Shown: piece by piece, positions 17,732-27,287 of the stretch
How the letters are laid out: each line of letters starts with the position of its first letter
Numbering within the stretch: position 1 is the first letter of the stretch
NCBI RefSeq assembly: GCF_002100145.1
Contig: NZ_JXQD01000025.1
Span: forward strand, 654,166 to 718,165
Length of the DNA stretch: 64,000 bases
Direction of reading: 5' to 3'
From: Vibrio sp. qd031
Lineage (GTDB): Bacteria; Pseudomonadota; Gammaproteobacteria; Enterobacterales; Vibrionaceae
Made by a program: the position numbers and the translations under genes
The notes under the pieces: generated by a model
Database searches by the model: none
The model's input: only the letters and a program-made list of their open reading frames with translations
Told to the model about the DNA's origin: nothing

Positions 17732-20165
17732 AGCACTACTTGGTCATTACCGGCGACATCCACTACAAATCTTAATGGTTTGGCTAGGGTTGACGCTGGG
17801 CGTTTCGATATTGGTAGGCGTGCTGGCCATTAATCAGCATGCTCAACGTAGCTATGAAACAGGTGGCCGGCTTTTTGCTAATCCATTGCCATACCGTATC
17901 GTTCCGCAAAACATAGCGAACAAAATCCCACAAGCCTTCTACGTCCATTTACGACGCCAAGGTTACAGTCAATGCGCACCCTTCGAGTTTTATCGGGTGC
18001 GCACCGAAGATGGCGCCGACGTGACTATTGTCGGCACGGATCCGCTTTCACTGATTCAATTAAACTCCAGTGACTCGCTTGACCAGCTAACATTGCTGGC
18101 ATTGCTAGAGCATCCTCATCCTGTCTTAGCAAGCCAAGCATTTTTGGACTTTATGGGTTGGGAAAACGGAGATGTCATTCCTTTAATGAATGGCAACTCA
18201 ATAGGACCGGTAGTTTTAGATAAAGACGAGTTCGTTAAAGGGCCTAATTTGCTGGCGGATCTCGCTTATATTCGGGAAATTCGTCAGAGTTCAGGACTGT
18301 CCTTTATTGGCTGCAGCGAGATCCCTCAAGCAAAACTTAATGCTTTAGCCGAATCTTTGCCCCCTGGCATGAAGTTGAAAAAGAGTGACCAATCTGAATT
18401 AATCGCTCTAACGCAGGCGTTCCATCTGAATTTGACGGCATTGGGTATGCTGTCATTTTTGGTAGGCCTCTTCATATTTTATCAAGCGATGTCGCTTTCT
18501 TTGATCCAAAGGCAGCCTATTGTCGGTATTTTAAGACAAGCTGGCGTGGCAGGTTGGCAGTTAATTATTGCATTAACCATAGAGTTAGTTCTGCTCGTGT
18601 TAATCAGCTGGGTCCTTGGTAACGCGTTTGGATTGTTGCTGGCGAATCAGCTGTTACCTGCAGTATCGAGCAGTCTAGGTGCGCTATATAATGCTAATGT
18701 GGACTTAAACCTGAATTGGAGCTGGAGCTGGAGTCGTTATAGTTTATTGATGGTGATTTGTGGTGCAGCACTATCGTGCTTTTGGCCTTTGATTCGCCTG
18801 CTACGCTCTCAACCTATTCGATTGACCGCGCGATTGTCGCTGGTTCGTTTTGCCGGTAAAGAGTTTTCTTGGCAAGCACTCATTGCTGCGGTTCTTTGCA
18901 CCATTGCGCTGGGCATTTATCAGGCTCCACAAACCATTTTCTCAGGGTTTGTCATCATTGCTTTGATGCTGGTAGGGGTCGCTCTGTTTATGCCGTTTGT
19001 CGTATTTGAAGTGCTTAACCAGCTCTCATTTAGACTCAAAAGCATGAAAGTGAGACTGTTTTTTGCTGATGCTGCAGCAAGCATGAGCTATCGAGGTTTG
19101 GCCATGATGGCGTTTACCTTAGCTATGACTGCAAATATTGGTGTAGAAACCGTGGTAGGCAGTTTTAGAGCGACTACTCACAAATGGCTTGAACAGCGTT
19201 TGGCTGCGGACATTTACGTTTCTCCTTCAAAAGAGAGTGCAGATATTGTCTCTAGGTGGCTACTTCGTCAACCCGAAGTAAAAGGTGTGTGGCATCGATG
19301 GGAAACTGAAATCCCAACGCCAAAAGGGACGTTGGATGTTGTCAGTATTGGTTCGAGTCTTGAAGAACTTAATGGCTTGTCGGTAAAAGTGACCATGCCA
19401 ATGTTTTGGGAGATGTTGCACTCGAGCCGCTCTGTGATGATCAGCGAATCTATGGCCCTTAAAAACAAAATTAGGATCGGCCAGAAAATACCGCTTCCTG
19501 CGCCACTTGGGCCAGACTGGTTGGTCACAGGCGTGTACTACGATTATGGTAACCCCTATGACCAAGTGCTTGTATCGCATACCAGTTGGAAGGCGACATT
19601 AAAGACGAATGGTAGTATCGCGCTTGGGATAGATCTCTATGACAAATCTGAACGTGGTGAGTTAGTCGAGAAGTTGGTTCAAAAATACCGGTTACCTGCA
19701 GAGCGAATTGTTGAAAATGAAATATTGCATGCACGTGCCATGGCGCTGTTTGATCGTACCTTTGGTATTGCCGACTCATTAGGCCACATTACCTTGGTGA
19801 TCGCCGTATTTGGGATATTTTTATCTACCTTAGCGGGCGAAATATCCCGTCAACGTAATACCATCTTAATGCGTTGTTTTGGTATCTCGACGGCAGAATT
19901 ATTAACCATAGGCGGATTGCAGTTACTGATGTTTGGTTTGATTTCTACTCTCATCGCTCTACCGTTAGGGCTGGCTCTAGCCAACAATGTCGTGGAGTTG
20001 ATATTAAAATTTGCTTTTGGATGGACGATGCAAGTACATGTAATACCGTGGGAATACGCGAAAACCATCGCAGTAACGATGCTTGCTTTGGTGGTGGCTG
20101 GAATCTTTCCAATTTGGCAGGTAATCATACGCTCGCCAATGAAATCGCTTAGAGACGCATTGTAA
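17712..20165 (+). CDS. FtsX-type ABC permease, fused double unit (AttFG-like)
   Basis: An 817-aa permease made of two FtsX-like halves. One N-terminal membrane helix (about residues 15-35) and a periplasmic domain are followed by a block of helices. A second periplasmic domain and a final four-helix FtsX block (LGHITLVIAVFGIFLSTLAGEISRQR...) close the protein. A strong ribosome site AAGGAGGAG lies 7 nt before the ATG, inside the ATPase gene. The following gene starts at TAATG. Such permeases usually extract lipids or lipoproteins or send signals rather than move small solutes; the substrate is unknown. Confidence 0.88.
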   Translation: MIWPVVKALLGHYRRHPLQILMVWLGLTLGVSILVGVLAINQHAQRSYETGGRLFANPLPYRIVPQNIANKIPQAFYVHLRRQGYSQCAPFEFYRVRTEDGADVTIVGTDPLSLIQLNSSDSLDQLTLLALLEHPHPVLASQAFLDFMGWENGDVIPLMNGNSIGPVVLDKDEFVKGPNLLADLAYIREIRQSSGLSFIGCSEIPQAKLNALAESLPPGMKLKKSDQSELIALTQAFHLNLTALGMLSFLVGLFIFYQAMSLSLIQRQPIVGILRQAGVAGWQLIIALTIELVLLVLISWVLGNAFGLLLANQLLPAVSSSLGALYNANVDLNLNWSWSWSRYSLLMVICGAALSCFWPLIRLLRSQPIRLTARLSLVRFAGKEFSWQALIAAVLCTIALGIYQAPQTIFSGFVIIALMLVGVALFMPFVVFEVLNQLSFRLKSMKVRLFFADAAASMSYRGLAMMAFTLAMTANIGVETVVGSFRATTHKWLEQRLAADIYVSPSKESADIVSRWLLRQPEVKGVWHRWETEIPTPKGTLDVVSIGSSLEELNGLSVKVTMPMFWEMLHSSRSVMISESMALKNKIRIGQKIPLPAPLGPDWLVTGVYYDYGNPYDQVLVSHTSWKATLKTNGSIALGIDLYDKSERGELVEKLVQKYRLPAERIVENEILHARAMALFDRTFGIADSLGHITLVIAVFGIFLSTLAGEISRQRNTILMRCFGISTAELLTIGGLQLLMFGLISTLIALPLGLALANNVVELILKFAFGWTMQVHVIPWEYAKTIAVTMLALVVAGIFPIWQVIIRSPMKSLRDAL

Positions 20166-21283
20166 TGGGAATTACTACGACGACCAAGAAAACGGCGTTT
20201 GCCACTGTAATGGCTATTGCGGTGTTCTTAATTGCCTTTGCGGCTCGTTATACATTTGTTGCCCAACAAAGCAGTGAAAGCTCTAACACCTTCGTGAATC
20301 GAGAGATAGACGTGTTTAGGGTTTTCGAACCAGTATTGCCCGGTAAGGCAGTTAAGTTACCGGACGATTTTAATTTCCATCTAGATTATCAGCACGAATC
20401 CAGTACGTACTTTGCTTTGTTACATGACCGAGAGGGAAATGAGTATTGGGCTTCGTGGGACGTATTTCGCATCGCATTAGATGAGCATCGAGGTAAAGGG
20501 TGGAAACAGCCGCAGGTATACGTATCCAATGCTGCGTTGTCGACTCGGGAAATCAATCTATTTGAGCAGCGTATTGCGCGTGGTGGGATAGGACAAGTCG
20601 GTATTGAAACAAAACCTTTCCTTTTTTGGATTGATAGCTGGCAGTGGAAGGCTCTGACGCGTTACCCGTTGCCTGGAAAGCTAACTATTGATACCAACAC
20701 ATTTTCGCTAGATTTAAATTCGTTCTCAGTGGGCCCATATGTCCTTGAAGGTGATCAGGGCTATCGACCTAAGCACGATCTCTTGCCTGTCGCCAGTTAT
20801 GAGTTTGGCGCACCATTTTTAAATGTTACCGGCACAATCGGTGTTGATGGCAAGAAGATTGAAGTGAGCGGTACGGGATGGTTTTCTAAAGAGTGGGGCT
20901 CTAATTTGCTCGAGAGCAAGCTACTGGGCTGGGATCGTTTTGGTGTTCGATTACAAGATGGCAGAAACCTATCTATTACCTTGTCTAGAATTAATGAGCA
21001 ACTTCCGTATGTATATGGTGTGCTTGTTGATAAATCGGGAAGAATGATTAAATTAGGTGACGACGACATCAAAATCCGTCCGATTAAATACTCTTATCAA
21101 AATGTTGGCAAAAAAATACCCGTGACGTGGGCAATTACCATTGAATCTCAGCAAATGGATATCGTGGTAGACGCCTTAAATTATACACAATGGCTGCCGT
21201 CTCTAGTGCCATACTGGTCAGGAGCTGTCAAAGTGACAGGTTCTCATCAAGGGGGCGGGTATATGCACCTTATGGGGTATTAG
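20165..21283 (+). CDS. AttH-like/CrtC-type lipocalin-fold protein
   Basis: A 372-aa exported protein with an N-terminal hydrophobic anchor (TAFATVMAIAVFLIAFAARY) and then the AttH/CrtC double lipocalin-like fold. Family marks are HLDYQHESS near the start, GWFSKEWGS in the middle and the C-terminal GGGYMHLMGY. In the AttEFGH set this component is the periplasmic partner of the ABC permease. It is not a carotenoid enzyme by context. Translation is coupled to the permease through TAATG. The role is unproven. Confidence 0.82.
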   Translation: MGITTTTKKTAFATVMAIAVFLIAFAARYTFVAQQSSESSNTFVNREIDVFRVFEPVLPGKAVKLPDDFNFHLDYQHESSTYFALLHDREGNEYWASWDVFRIALDEHRGKGWKQPQVYVSNAALSTREINLFEQRIARGGIGQVGIETKPFLFWIDSWQWKALTRYPLPGKLTIDTNTFSLDLNSFSVGPYVLEGDQGYRPKHDLLPVASYEFGAPFLNVTGTIGVDGKKIEVSGTGWFSKEWGSNLLESKLLGWDRFGVRLQDGRNLSITLSRINEQLPYVYGVLVDKSGRMIKLGDDDIKIRPIKYSYQNVGKKIPVTWAITIESQQMDIVVDALNYTQWLPSLVPYWSGAVKVTGSHQGGGYMHLMGY

Positions 21284-21457
21284 TTCGTAGTTTTACGTCT
21301 ACATGCTCTAATACCTCGGTTTTCCCGATGTTTATTTCAGTAACTACCGAGTTTATTAAGTCGCAAATGCTGCTTACACTTAAGTCATACAAAAGGACTT
21401 ATAGAAATGCGTTATGCTTTTATATGAGTATCGACACAATTAATTAAGGTAATAGTG

Positions 21458-22633
21458 ATGAGTGACGTCATTAAAGACTTCTTCAAAATGGAATCCGCTG
21501 GCGGGATCCTTCTAGTAATCGCAGCTGCCATTGCAATGGTAATCGCCAATTCTCCCCTATATGGCACTTACGATGCTGTACTGCATAGCTACGTTGCAGG
21601 CATGTCTGTATCACACTGGATCAACGATGGCTTGATGGCCGTATTCTTTCTACTGATTGGTCTGGAAGTAAAACGTGAGTTGATGGAAGGCGCGCTTAAG
21701 ACTCGCGAAACCGCAATTTTCCCAGCGATAGCCGCAGTCGGTGGTATGGTTGCTCCTGCCCTGGTTTACGTGTTGTTTAACATGGGTGACGCTGCAGCGT
21801 TAAACGGTTGGGCTATTCCTGCTGCCACCGATATTGCCTTTGCTCTGGGTATTATGGCGCTACTTGGTAAACGTGTTCCTGTTAGCCTCAAAGTCTTCTT
21901 ACTTGCGCTAGCCATCATTGATGATCTTGGTGTTATAGTCATCATTGCTCTGTTTTACAGTAGCGACCTTTCAGCAATGGCATTAGCCGTAGGTTTTGCA
22001 ATGACCGCTCTGTTGTTCTGGATGCACCACAAGCGCGTTTCGCAGACTCGTTGGTACCTTCTAGTAGGCGCAGTCCTGTGGTTCGCGGTTCTTAAGTCTG
22101 GTGTTCACGCAACCTTGGCTGGTGTAGTACTTGGTTTTGCGATTCCACTTAAAGGCCAAGACGGCAAGTCTCCACTTAAGAAGTTGGAACACGCACTACA
22201 CCCATATGTTGCGTTCTTAATCCTACCGATATTTGCCTTTGCTAACGCAGGTATTTCGTTGGAAGGTGTGTCGCTATCAAGCTTAGCAACGCCACTACCA
22301 ATGGGTATTGCACTAGGTCTTCTTGTAGGTAAACCACTTGGTATCTTCACGTTTAGTTTTGCAGCCGTTAAACTGGGCTGGGCGAAATTACCAACGGGTG
22401 TTCGTTTTAACCATATCTTCGCGGTATCAGTGCTGTGTGGTATTGGCTTCACAATGTCGATTTTCATCTCGTCACTGGCCTTTACTGACCCATCACTTGG
22501 ATTTGATACATTCTCGCGCTTGGGCATCTTGATGGGGTCAACCTTGTCTGCTCTACTAGGTTATACGTTACTGAGCAAATCCCTACCGAAAGTTGCTGCT
22601 GACGCTGATGTTGAGCAAGTGACAAACAATTAA
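21458..22633 (+). CDS. nhaA: Na+/H+ antiporter NhaA
   Basis: A 391-aa inner-membrane antiporter exchanging two H+ for one Na+ or Li+, used for alkaline pH and salt tolerance. It opens with [21 protein letters not shown]. The ion-binding aspartate pair is in [17 protein letters not shown], and [11 protein letters not shown] is the crossed-helix region ([13 protein letters not shown]). The ATG at 21458 follows AAGGT; a GTG one codon earlier is also possible. No nhaR neighbour is visible. It ends at a strong terminator. Confidence 0.97.
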   Translation: MSDVIKDFFKMESAGGILLVIAAAIAMVIANSPLYGTYDAVLHSYVAGMSVSHWINDGLMAVFFLLIGLEVKRELMEGALKTRETAIFPAIAAVGGMVAPALVYVLFNMGDAAALNGWAIPAATDIAFALGIMALLGKRVPVSLKVFLLALAIIDDLGVIVIIALFYSSDLSAMALAVGFAMTALLFWMHHKRVSQTRWYLLVGAVLWFAVLKSGVHATLAGVVLGFAIPLKGQDGKSPLKKLEHALHPYVAFLILPIFAFANAGISLEGVSLSSLATPLPMGIALGLLVGKPLGIFTFSFAAVKLGWAKLPTGVRFNHIFAVSVLCGIGFTMSIFISSLAFTDPSLGFDTFSRLGILMGSTLSALLGYTLLSKSLPKVAADADVEQVTNN

Positions 22634-22654
22634 GTACAAAGAATAGCTCCAATA

Positions 22655-22682
22655 AAAACCGCTCTCCTGAGCGGTTTTTTTA
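22655..22682 (+). terminator. Terminator of nhaA
   Basis: A 10-bp stem (AAAACCGCTC / GAGCGGTTTT) with a TCCT loop is followed by a run of seven or more T residues. Confidence 0.93.
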
Positions 22683-22737
22683 TGTCTGTCGGTCAAGGTA
22701 TGTCTCGAGCGCTAGGGTTTCTAGCTGTACAAGGGAC

Positions 22738-22864
22738 AAAAAAAAGCTCATTCAAATTTGAATGAGCCATACAAACATAGGAGTTAATGAAAAATTAGCA
22801 GCATCGCAACGGCAGAAAAAAATACAGATAGAAGTCACACTCAACTTAGTATCTACCGTCTTCA
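22738..22864 (-). ncRNA. Candidate sigma-E-dependent sRNA, VrrA-like by context
   Basis: A minus-strand transcript of about 127 nt is predicted between nhaA and psrA. The 3' end is a perfect 22-nt palindrome (22746-22767) followed on the minus strand by eight T residues. Upstream is a sigma-E-like promoter. An unpaired AACTCCT (22785-22779) could pair with ribosome sites. No ORF of note occurs. From memory, V. cholerae VrrA (about 140 nt, sigma-E-dependent) lies beside the psrA homologue VC1741, which matches this position. The rest of the 378-bp gap holds the nhaA terminator and the psrA promoter. Confidence 0.7.
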
Positions 22865-22868
22865 GTAA

Positions 22869-22897
22869 ATAAGACCCAGTTGGTCAACAAAGGTTCA
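22869..22897 (-). promoter_or_regulatory. Sigma-E-type promoter of the sRNA
   Basis: On the minus strand TGAACCT (22897-22891) and GTCTTA (22875-22870) are 15 bp apart. The sigma-E consensus is GGAACTT and GTCTAA with 15-16 bp. This predicts a start near 22864. Confidence 0.6.
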
Positions 22898-22978
22898 AAA
22901 TTAATTCTTTTTTTATGACATTGATGTGATCTGTGTGTTTTGTTGCGCTCTTGTTAATGTGATGTTGTTGGGGTAGTA

Positions 22979-22996
22979 TTCAAACAGGTGTTTAAT
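22979..22996. promoter_or_regulatory. Candidate PsrA operator (autoregulation)
   Basis: CAAAC-AGGT-GTTTA at 22981-22994 fits the PsrA pattern (G/C)AAAC-N2-4-GTTT(G/C) with one mismatch. It overlaps a plausible -10 (TTTAAT) about 20 bp before the psrA start, as expected for a self-repressing TetR protein. Confidence 0.6.
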
Positions 22997-23011
22997 ACGA
23001 GTGATTGAAAC

Positions 23012-23638
23012 GTGCATAAAGTGAATACAAAAGAGAAGATTGTTCAAGTGGCGGAAGGGTTGTTTGCAGAGCAAGGGTTTAACGACACTTCATTGCGCGC
23101 TATTACCAGTAAAGCCGATGTCAATCTCGCTTCTGTTAATTACCATTTTGGTGACAAAAAGAGTTTGATTAGAGCTGTGCTTAATCAGTATCTAGAAGCA
23201 TTTATGCCCGCATTGGGGCGAGCGCTAACCGAACTTGAGCAACAACCTCATCACGACATGCAAGCAGTTTTCGAAGCCATCAAAAAGCCACTAATGAATC
23301 TTAATGCGGTTCGCGACAATGGCGCGAGTCGTTTTATGTTGCTAGTGGGTCGAGGTTACTCTGATGTTCAGGGCCACCTTAGATGGTTTATTACTAATCA
23401 CTACGATGACGTATTGCAGCAGTTTATTACTGCAGTGCACCGCGCAAGCCCAGACCTAACGCGCGAGCAACTGTTTTGGCGGTTGCACTTTGTGTTAGGA
23501 ACATGTGTTTTTACCATGGCCAGTAGCCAAGCTCTAATGGAGATTGCGTTTAGCGATTTCGGTAGGGCCGCAGATTCAGAAGTGATCATTAATCAGTTGA
23601 TCCCTTTTCTGGCCGCAGGCGTAAGTGCTAATAACTAA
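23012..23638 (+). CDS. psrA: TetR-family fatty-acid regulator PsrA
   Basis: A 208-aa TetR repressor with an HTH at about residues 27-50 (TSLRAITSKADVNLASVNYHFG). The sequence, the neighbouring fadE and the V. cholerae order (VC1741-VC1740, from memory) identify it as PsrA, which senses long-chain acyl groups and controls beta-oxidation genes. It starts at a GTG. It sits 41 bp before fadE on the same strand with no terminator between, so the two are probably cotranscribed. A PsrA-type box overlaps its own promoter. Confidence 0.85.
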   Translation: MHKVNTKEKIVQVAEGLFAEQGFNDTSLRAITSKADVNLASVNYHFGDKKSLIRAVLNQYLEAFMPALGRALTELEQQPHHDMQAVFEAIKKPLMNLNAVRDNGASRFMLLVGRGYSDVQGHLRWFITNHYDDVLQQFITAVHRASPDLTREQLFWRLHFVLGTCVFTMASSQALMEIAFSDFGRAADSEVIINQLIPFLAAGVSANN

Positions 23639-23679
23639 ATTAATATTATAAGATAGATGTGAAAGAAAAGGATGAAAGT

Positions 23680-25971
23680 ATGAGTTCGCTAAGACAAAAA
23701 TGGATAAGTGACCCAGCCTTTAAACTGTTCAAAAAAGTGCTACCACCGCTTTCTAGTACCGAGAAAGAAGCGATGGAAGCGGGCAGTGTATGGTGGGATG
23801 GTGAATTATTTAGTGGTAAACCAAACTGGTCCACTCTACACAACTATCCGAAGCCTCAGCTAACGGCTGAAGAACAAGCGTTTATGGACAACAAGGTTGA
23901 GACCTTGCTCTCTATGCTTGATGACCACAAAATTGTGGCCGAGGATAGAGACCTACCGAAGGAAGTGTGGGACTTCATGCGCAAAGAGCGTTTTTTTTCG
24001 TTGATCATTTCTAAGAAGTTCGGTGGACTAGAGTTTTCTTCATTAGCTAACTCGACCATTGTAACCAAAATTGCTACGCGCAGTCTAAGTGCCGCGGTTA
24101 GCGTAATGGTCCCGAACTCATTAGGTCCAGGTGAGTTGTTAAGCCACTACGGTACTCAAGAGCAAAAAGACTACTGGTTGCCACGTTTAGCCGACGGCAC
24201 CGACATACCTTGTTTTGCACTAACTGGACCTGAAGCTGGTTCGGATGCTGGTGCAATTCCTGATCAAGGCATCGTATGTACTCAAGAGTTTGAAGGAAAA
24301 GAAACGTTAGGCATTCGTCTGACATGGAACAAACGCTACATTACCCTTGCTCCAGTCGCTACTGTGCTAGGTTTAGCGTTTAAACTTAAAGACCCGGAAG
24401 GGCTAATTGGTGACAAACCCGATCTTGGGATCACCTGTGCACTGATTCCTGCAGATCACCAAGGCGTTGAAATCGGCGAGCGTCATGATCCACTCGGTCT
24501 AGCATTCATGAATGGTCCAACACGAGGCAACGATGTCTTTATACCGATTGACTGGATTATTGGTGGACAAGAGTACGCTGGTAAAGGTTGGCGTATGCTG
24601 GTTGAATGTTTGTCTGCGGGACGCGGTATCTCTTTGCCCGCACTAGGTACGGCAGTAGGACATCTAACCGCTCGTACTACCGGTGCTTATGCGTATGTAC
24701 GAAGACAGTTTGGCATGTCAATCGGTAAGTTTGAAGGTGTTGCAGAAGCGATGGGACGTATCGGTGGACTAGGGTATCTGCTAGAAGCGTCACGTACCTT
24801 AACCACCACCTCGCTGGATATGGGCGAAAAACCAGGCATCGTGACAGCGATCGCTAAGTATCATATGACCGAAATGGCACGTACTTTATTGAATGATTGT
24901 ATGGACATTCATTCTGGTCGAGCGATCCAGGTTGGACCAATGAACTACCTTGGCCATCATTATGCGGGTATACCTGTTGCAATTACCGTTGAAGGTGCAA
25001 ACATCTTAACTCGTAACCTGATGATTTTTGGGCAAGGAGCCACGCGTTGTCATCCTTACGTGCTTAAAGAGATGGAAGCTGCGGCCAATCCTGATGCCCA
25101 AGAAGGTGCGAAAGAATTTGATGCAGTTTTGTTTAAACACATTCAACACGCGTTGGGCAACAAGTTAGGTGCATTAGGCTCGGCGCTAACTGGGTCACAC
25201 TTTGTTGGTAAACCAAGTGGTCCGCTAGGGCGCTATTACCAGCACCTAACTCGTCTAAGTCGCGCATTAGCTTTTTCTGCGGATACGGCTATGTTAACAC
25301 TCGGTGGTGAGCTAAAACGCAAAGAGGTGATTTCTGCGCGTCTTGGTGATGGACTGAGCTACCTATATCTTGCGTCTGCCGTGCTTAAAAAATTCAAAGA
25401 CGATGGCTCGCTTAAGCAAGACTTGCCGTATGTTGAATACGCATTGCAACACTGTATGCATCAGGGCGCTAAATCGTTAGAAGAAGCGTACCGCAATTTT
25501 CCAAGCAAAGTTGCTGGACTAGGTCTCAAAGCCGTTGTGTTCCCATTGGGTAACCACTTTACTGCGCCTGATGACAAAGTGACTTTGGAAGTGGCGCAAT
25601 TGATGATGGTACCGGGTGAGCAGCGCGATCGTTTAACCCATCTTTGCTACTTTGAAAATACCACTGACGACTCGGTAGGCTTAATGGAGCTGGCGTTTGA
25701 AGCGATGTACGGTATTAAAGATCTTGAGAAAAAGCTGTTTAAAGCTATCAAAGAGAAAAAGATATCCAAGGCACTACCGTTGTACGAGAAATTGGATGCA
25801 GCGTTAGAGCAAGGTATCTTTACCGAGCAAGAAGTGGATAAAATTAAACAAGCCGATGAACTGCGCTACCAAGCGATTCAGGTAGACCACTTCAGTCATG
25901 ACTTTTCACAAACGCTGACTAATGGGCCTCAAAGTCCTGCTAGCAGCAAAAAAGTCGATGATGCAGCTTAA
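23680..25971 (+). CDS. fadE: Acyl-CoA dehydrogenase FadE
   Basis: A 763-aa flavoprotein for the first oxidation step of fatty-acid beta-oxidation. It shows the FAD/substrate motif CFALTGPEAGSDAGAIPD, the core dehydrogenase fold and the long C-terminal DUF1974-type extension typical of FadE (E. coli FadE has 814 aa). The ATG at 23680 follows AAGGA at 8 nt; a GTG at 23659 would add seven residues. It is downstream of psrA in the same apparent operon, so regulation by PsrA is likely. Confidence 0.95.
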   Translation: MSSLRQKWISDPAFKLFKKVLPPLSSTEKEAMEAGSVWWDGELFSGKPNWSTLHNYPKPQLTAEEQAFMDNKVETLLSMLDDHKIVAEDRDLPKEVWDFMRKERFFSLIISKKFGGLEFSSLANSTIVTKIATRSLSAAVSVMVPNSLGPGELLSHYGTQEQKDYWLPRLADGTDIPCFALTGPEAGSDAGAIPDQGIVCTQEFEGKETLGIRLTWNKRYITLAPVATVLGLAFKLKDPEGLIGDKPDLGITCALIPADHQGVEIGERHDPLGLAFMNGPTRGNDVFIPIDWIIGGQEYAGKGWRMLVECLSAGRGISLPALGTAVGHLTARTTGAYAYVRRQFGMSIGKFEGVAEAMGRIGGLGYLLEASRTLTTTSLDMGEKPGIVTAIAKYHMTEMARTLLNDCMDIHSGRAIQVGPMNYLGHHYAGIPVAITVEGANILTRNLMIFGQGATRCHPYVLKEMEAAANPDAQEGAKEFDAVLFKHIQHALGNKLGALGSALTGSHFVGKPSGPLGRYYQHLTRLSRALAFSADTAMLTLGGELKRKEVISARLGDGLSYLYLASAVLKKFKDDGSLKQDLPYVEYALQHCMHQGAKSLEEAYRNFPSKVAGLGLKAVVFPLGNHFTAPDDKVTLEVAQLMMVPGEQRDRLTHLCYFENTTDDSVGLMELAFEAMYGIKDLEKKLFKAIKEKKISKALPLYEKLDAALEQGIFTEQEVDKIKQADELRYQAIQVDHFSHDFSQTLTNGPQSPASSKKVDDAA

Positions 25972-25991
25972 GCAACGGTAAGCTGCCAATG

Positions 25992-26020
25992 AAAAAAGCC
26001 AGGCAACGCCTGGCTTTTTT
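25992..26020. terminator. Bidirectional terminator after fadE
   Basis: A 13-bp stem with A6 on the left and T6 on the right (GCCAGGC / GCCTGGC core, AAC loop) lies between convergent fadE and the DUF3943 gene. Confidence 0.93.
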
Positions 26021-26042
26021 GTGCGCAATATAGAATATAGAA

Positions 26043-26921
26043 TTAAAACTTCAAACTCAGTTGATAGCCTACAAATGTTGGATCGTAAGAAGCACCGGAG
26101 TCGATAGCAAAACTTGTTGCATTTGGATCGTCAAACCATTGATTAAACGTCAACTTACCTTCGGCGTCTGCGCCCCAAGCATCGGTTACCCAATAGTGAA
26201 TATGACCAACAGGGTTTAAGAAGAACAAGGTGAAACTACCAAACCCACTAGAGCCCCATACTTCACCATCGTTGGCTAAAATGTGTTGTTCGCCTTGTAA
26301 CATCAACTCGCCCACAACGGCGCCAAACATGGGTGTAATAAAGAGATCTTGCCAAGAAGGTACTTCGGCAAACGCTTCTACACCGTACTCCCAGAATAGT
26401 CCAGACATTGCCGCGGAGTAGAGGAAAGATTCAAACTCGTTAAAGCCTGCGTGACGAGCTGACGTATAATACACGCCACCAAAATAGGGGTGCATTACAT
26501 AGTTGAGGAAGTGTTCATCTCTATCCCAAACTGGGCCCGCTTTGACATTTTCTTTCCATTTATTACCAAGGTTACTAAGATCTCTGGATTCTTCATCCCA
26601 CTTGGTGATACTTTCGGGTAACAGAGTCATAATACCCACAGTGACAATACTCAAACCAAGAATGGTATAAGTTTGCTCTGCGAGGTAATCCCAATCTTTT
26701 TCTGATTGGAGGGTGAAGTGAATAGGCAGGTCTGGTTCATCAAAGCGCAAATAGTGATCGGCTGAAACGGTGGATTTATTAAATGCCAATGGTTCGGAAC
26801 AATAACTGATGTTATTTAGACAGCTGTTATTGAGGTCGGACGTAAGTGAAAAATCTTCAAACGCTGAAGCAGTCGTTGAAACAGAGGTTAATAACGCTGC
26901 TGCCAAATATTTACTGCGCAA
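26043..26921 (-). CDS. DUF3943 exported protein
   Basis: A 292-aa protein with a signal peptide (MRSKYLAAALLTSVSTTASA). The body matches the DUF3943 family: one hydrophobic stretch (ILGLSIVTVGIMTLLPE) near residue 90, a repeated aromatic-rich membrane-like region (FLNYVMHPYFGGVYYTSARH, FLYSAAMSGLFWEYGVEAF) and a C-terminal LSLKF end like an outer-membrane strand. The function is unknown. It is a single gene, convergent with fadE. Confidence 0.78.
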   Translation of the reverse strand: MRSKYLAAALLTSVSTTASAFEDFSLTSDLNNSCLNNISYCSEPLAFNKSTVSADHYLRFDEPDLPIHFTLQSEKDWDYLAEQTYTILGLSIVTVGIMTLLPESITKWDEESRDLSNLGNKWKENVKAGPVWDRDEHFLNYVMHPYFGGVYYTSARHAGFNEFESFLYSAAMSGLFWEYGVEAFAEVPSWQDLFITPMFGAVVGELMLQGEQHILANDGEVWGSSGFGSFTLFFLNPVGHIHYWVTDAWGADAEGKLTFNQWFDDPNATSFAIDSGASYDPTFVGYQLSLKF

Positions 26922-27002
26922 AACTTACTTTCCTTGGAGACAATACGTTGGAAGATTATCGCTTATTATTTGCAGTTTTAAAACCTATCTCACGTAAATC
27001 TT

Positions 27003-27287
27003 TCAATTTGTTTCGGTTTTGATGCGTAATTGATAATTTACTGAACTGATTTTTACCGCAGACTTTGCTTTGCAGATACAAGGTAAGATTTGTTTGGGTG
27101 CTAAATAGGCCATAGCAAAGCCTATATATTCGACGTCGCCTTCATCGAGTGTACAGCGACAGACACCACAGTGCCCGTCGCGACAGTTGTACTCCGGAAT
27201 CAAATTGCTGCTCTCCATCGCTTCGAGAAGCGTTTGATCGTCTTCGGCGCGAATTTGAGTCAGCTTGTTCAGAGTCACTAAATGCAT
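27003..27287 (-). CDS. yfaE: YfaE, 2Fe-2S ferredoxin for class Ia ribonucleotide reductase
   Basis: A 94-aa plant-type ferredoxin with cluster ligands in NCRDGHCGVCRC and a later LPCIC. In E. coli YfaE supplies electrons to rebuild the diferric-tyrosyl cofactor of NrdB. It starts at the ATG at 27287, which overlaps the nrdB stop (TAATG), so it is translated in step with nrdB. A longer reading from 27404 runs through nrdB and is false. Confidence 0.93.
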   Translation of the reverse strand: MHLVTLNKLTQIRAEDDQTLLEAMESSNLIPEYNCRDGHCGVCRCTLDEGDVEYIGFAMAYLAPKQILPCICKAKSAVKISSVNYQLRIKTETN

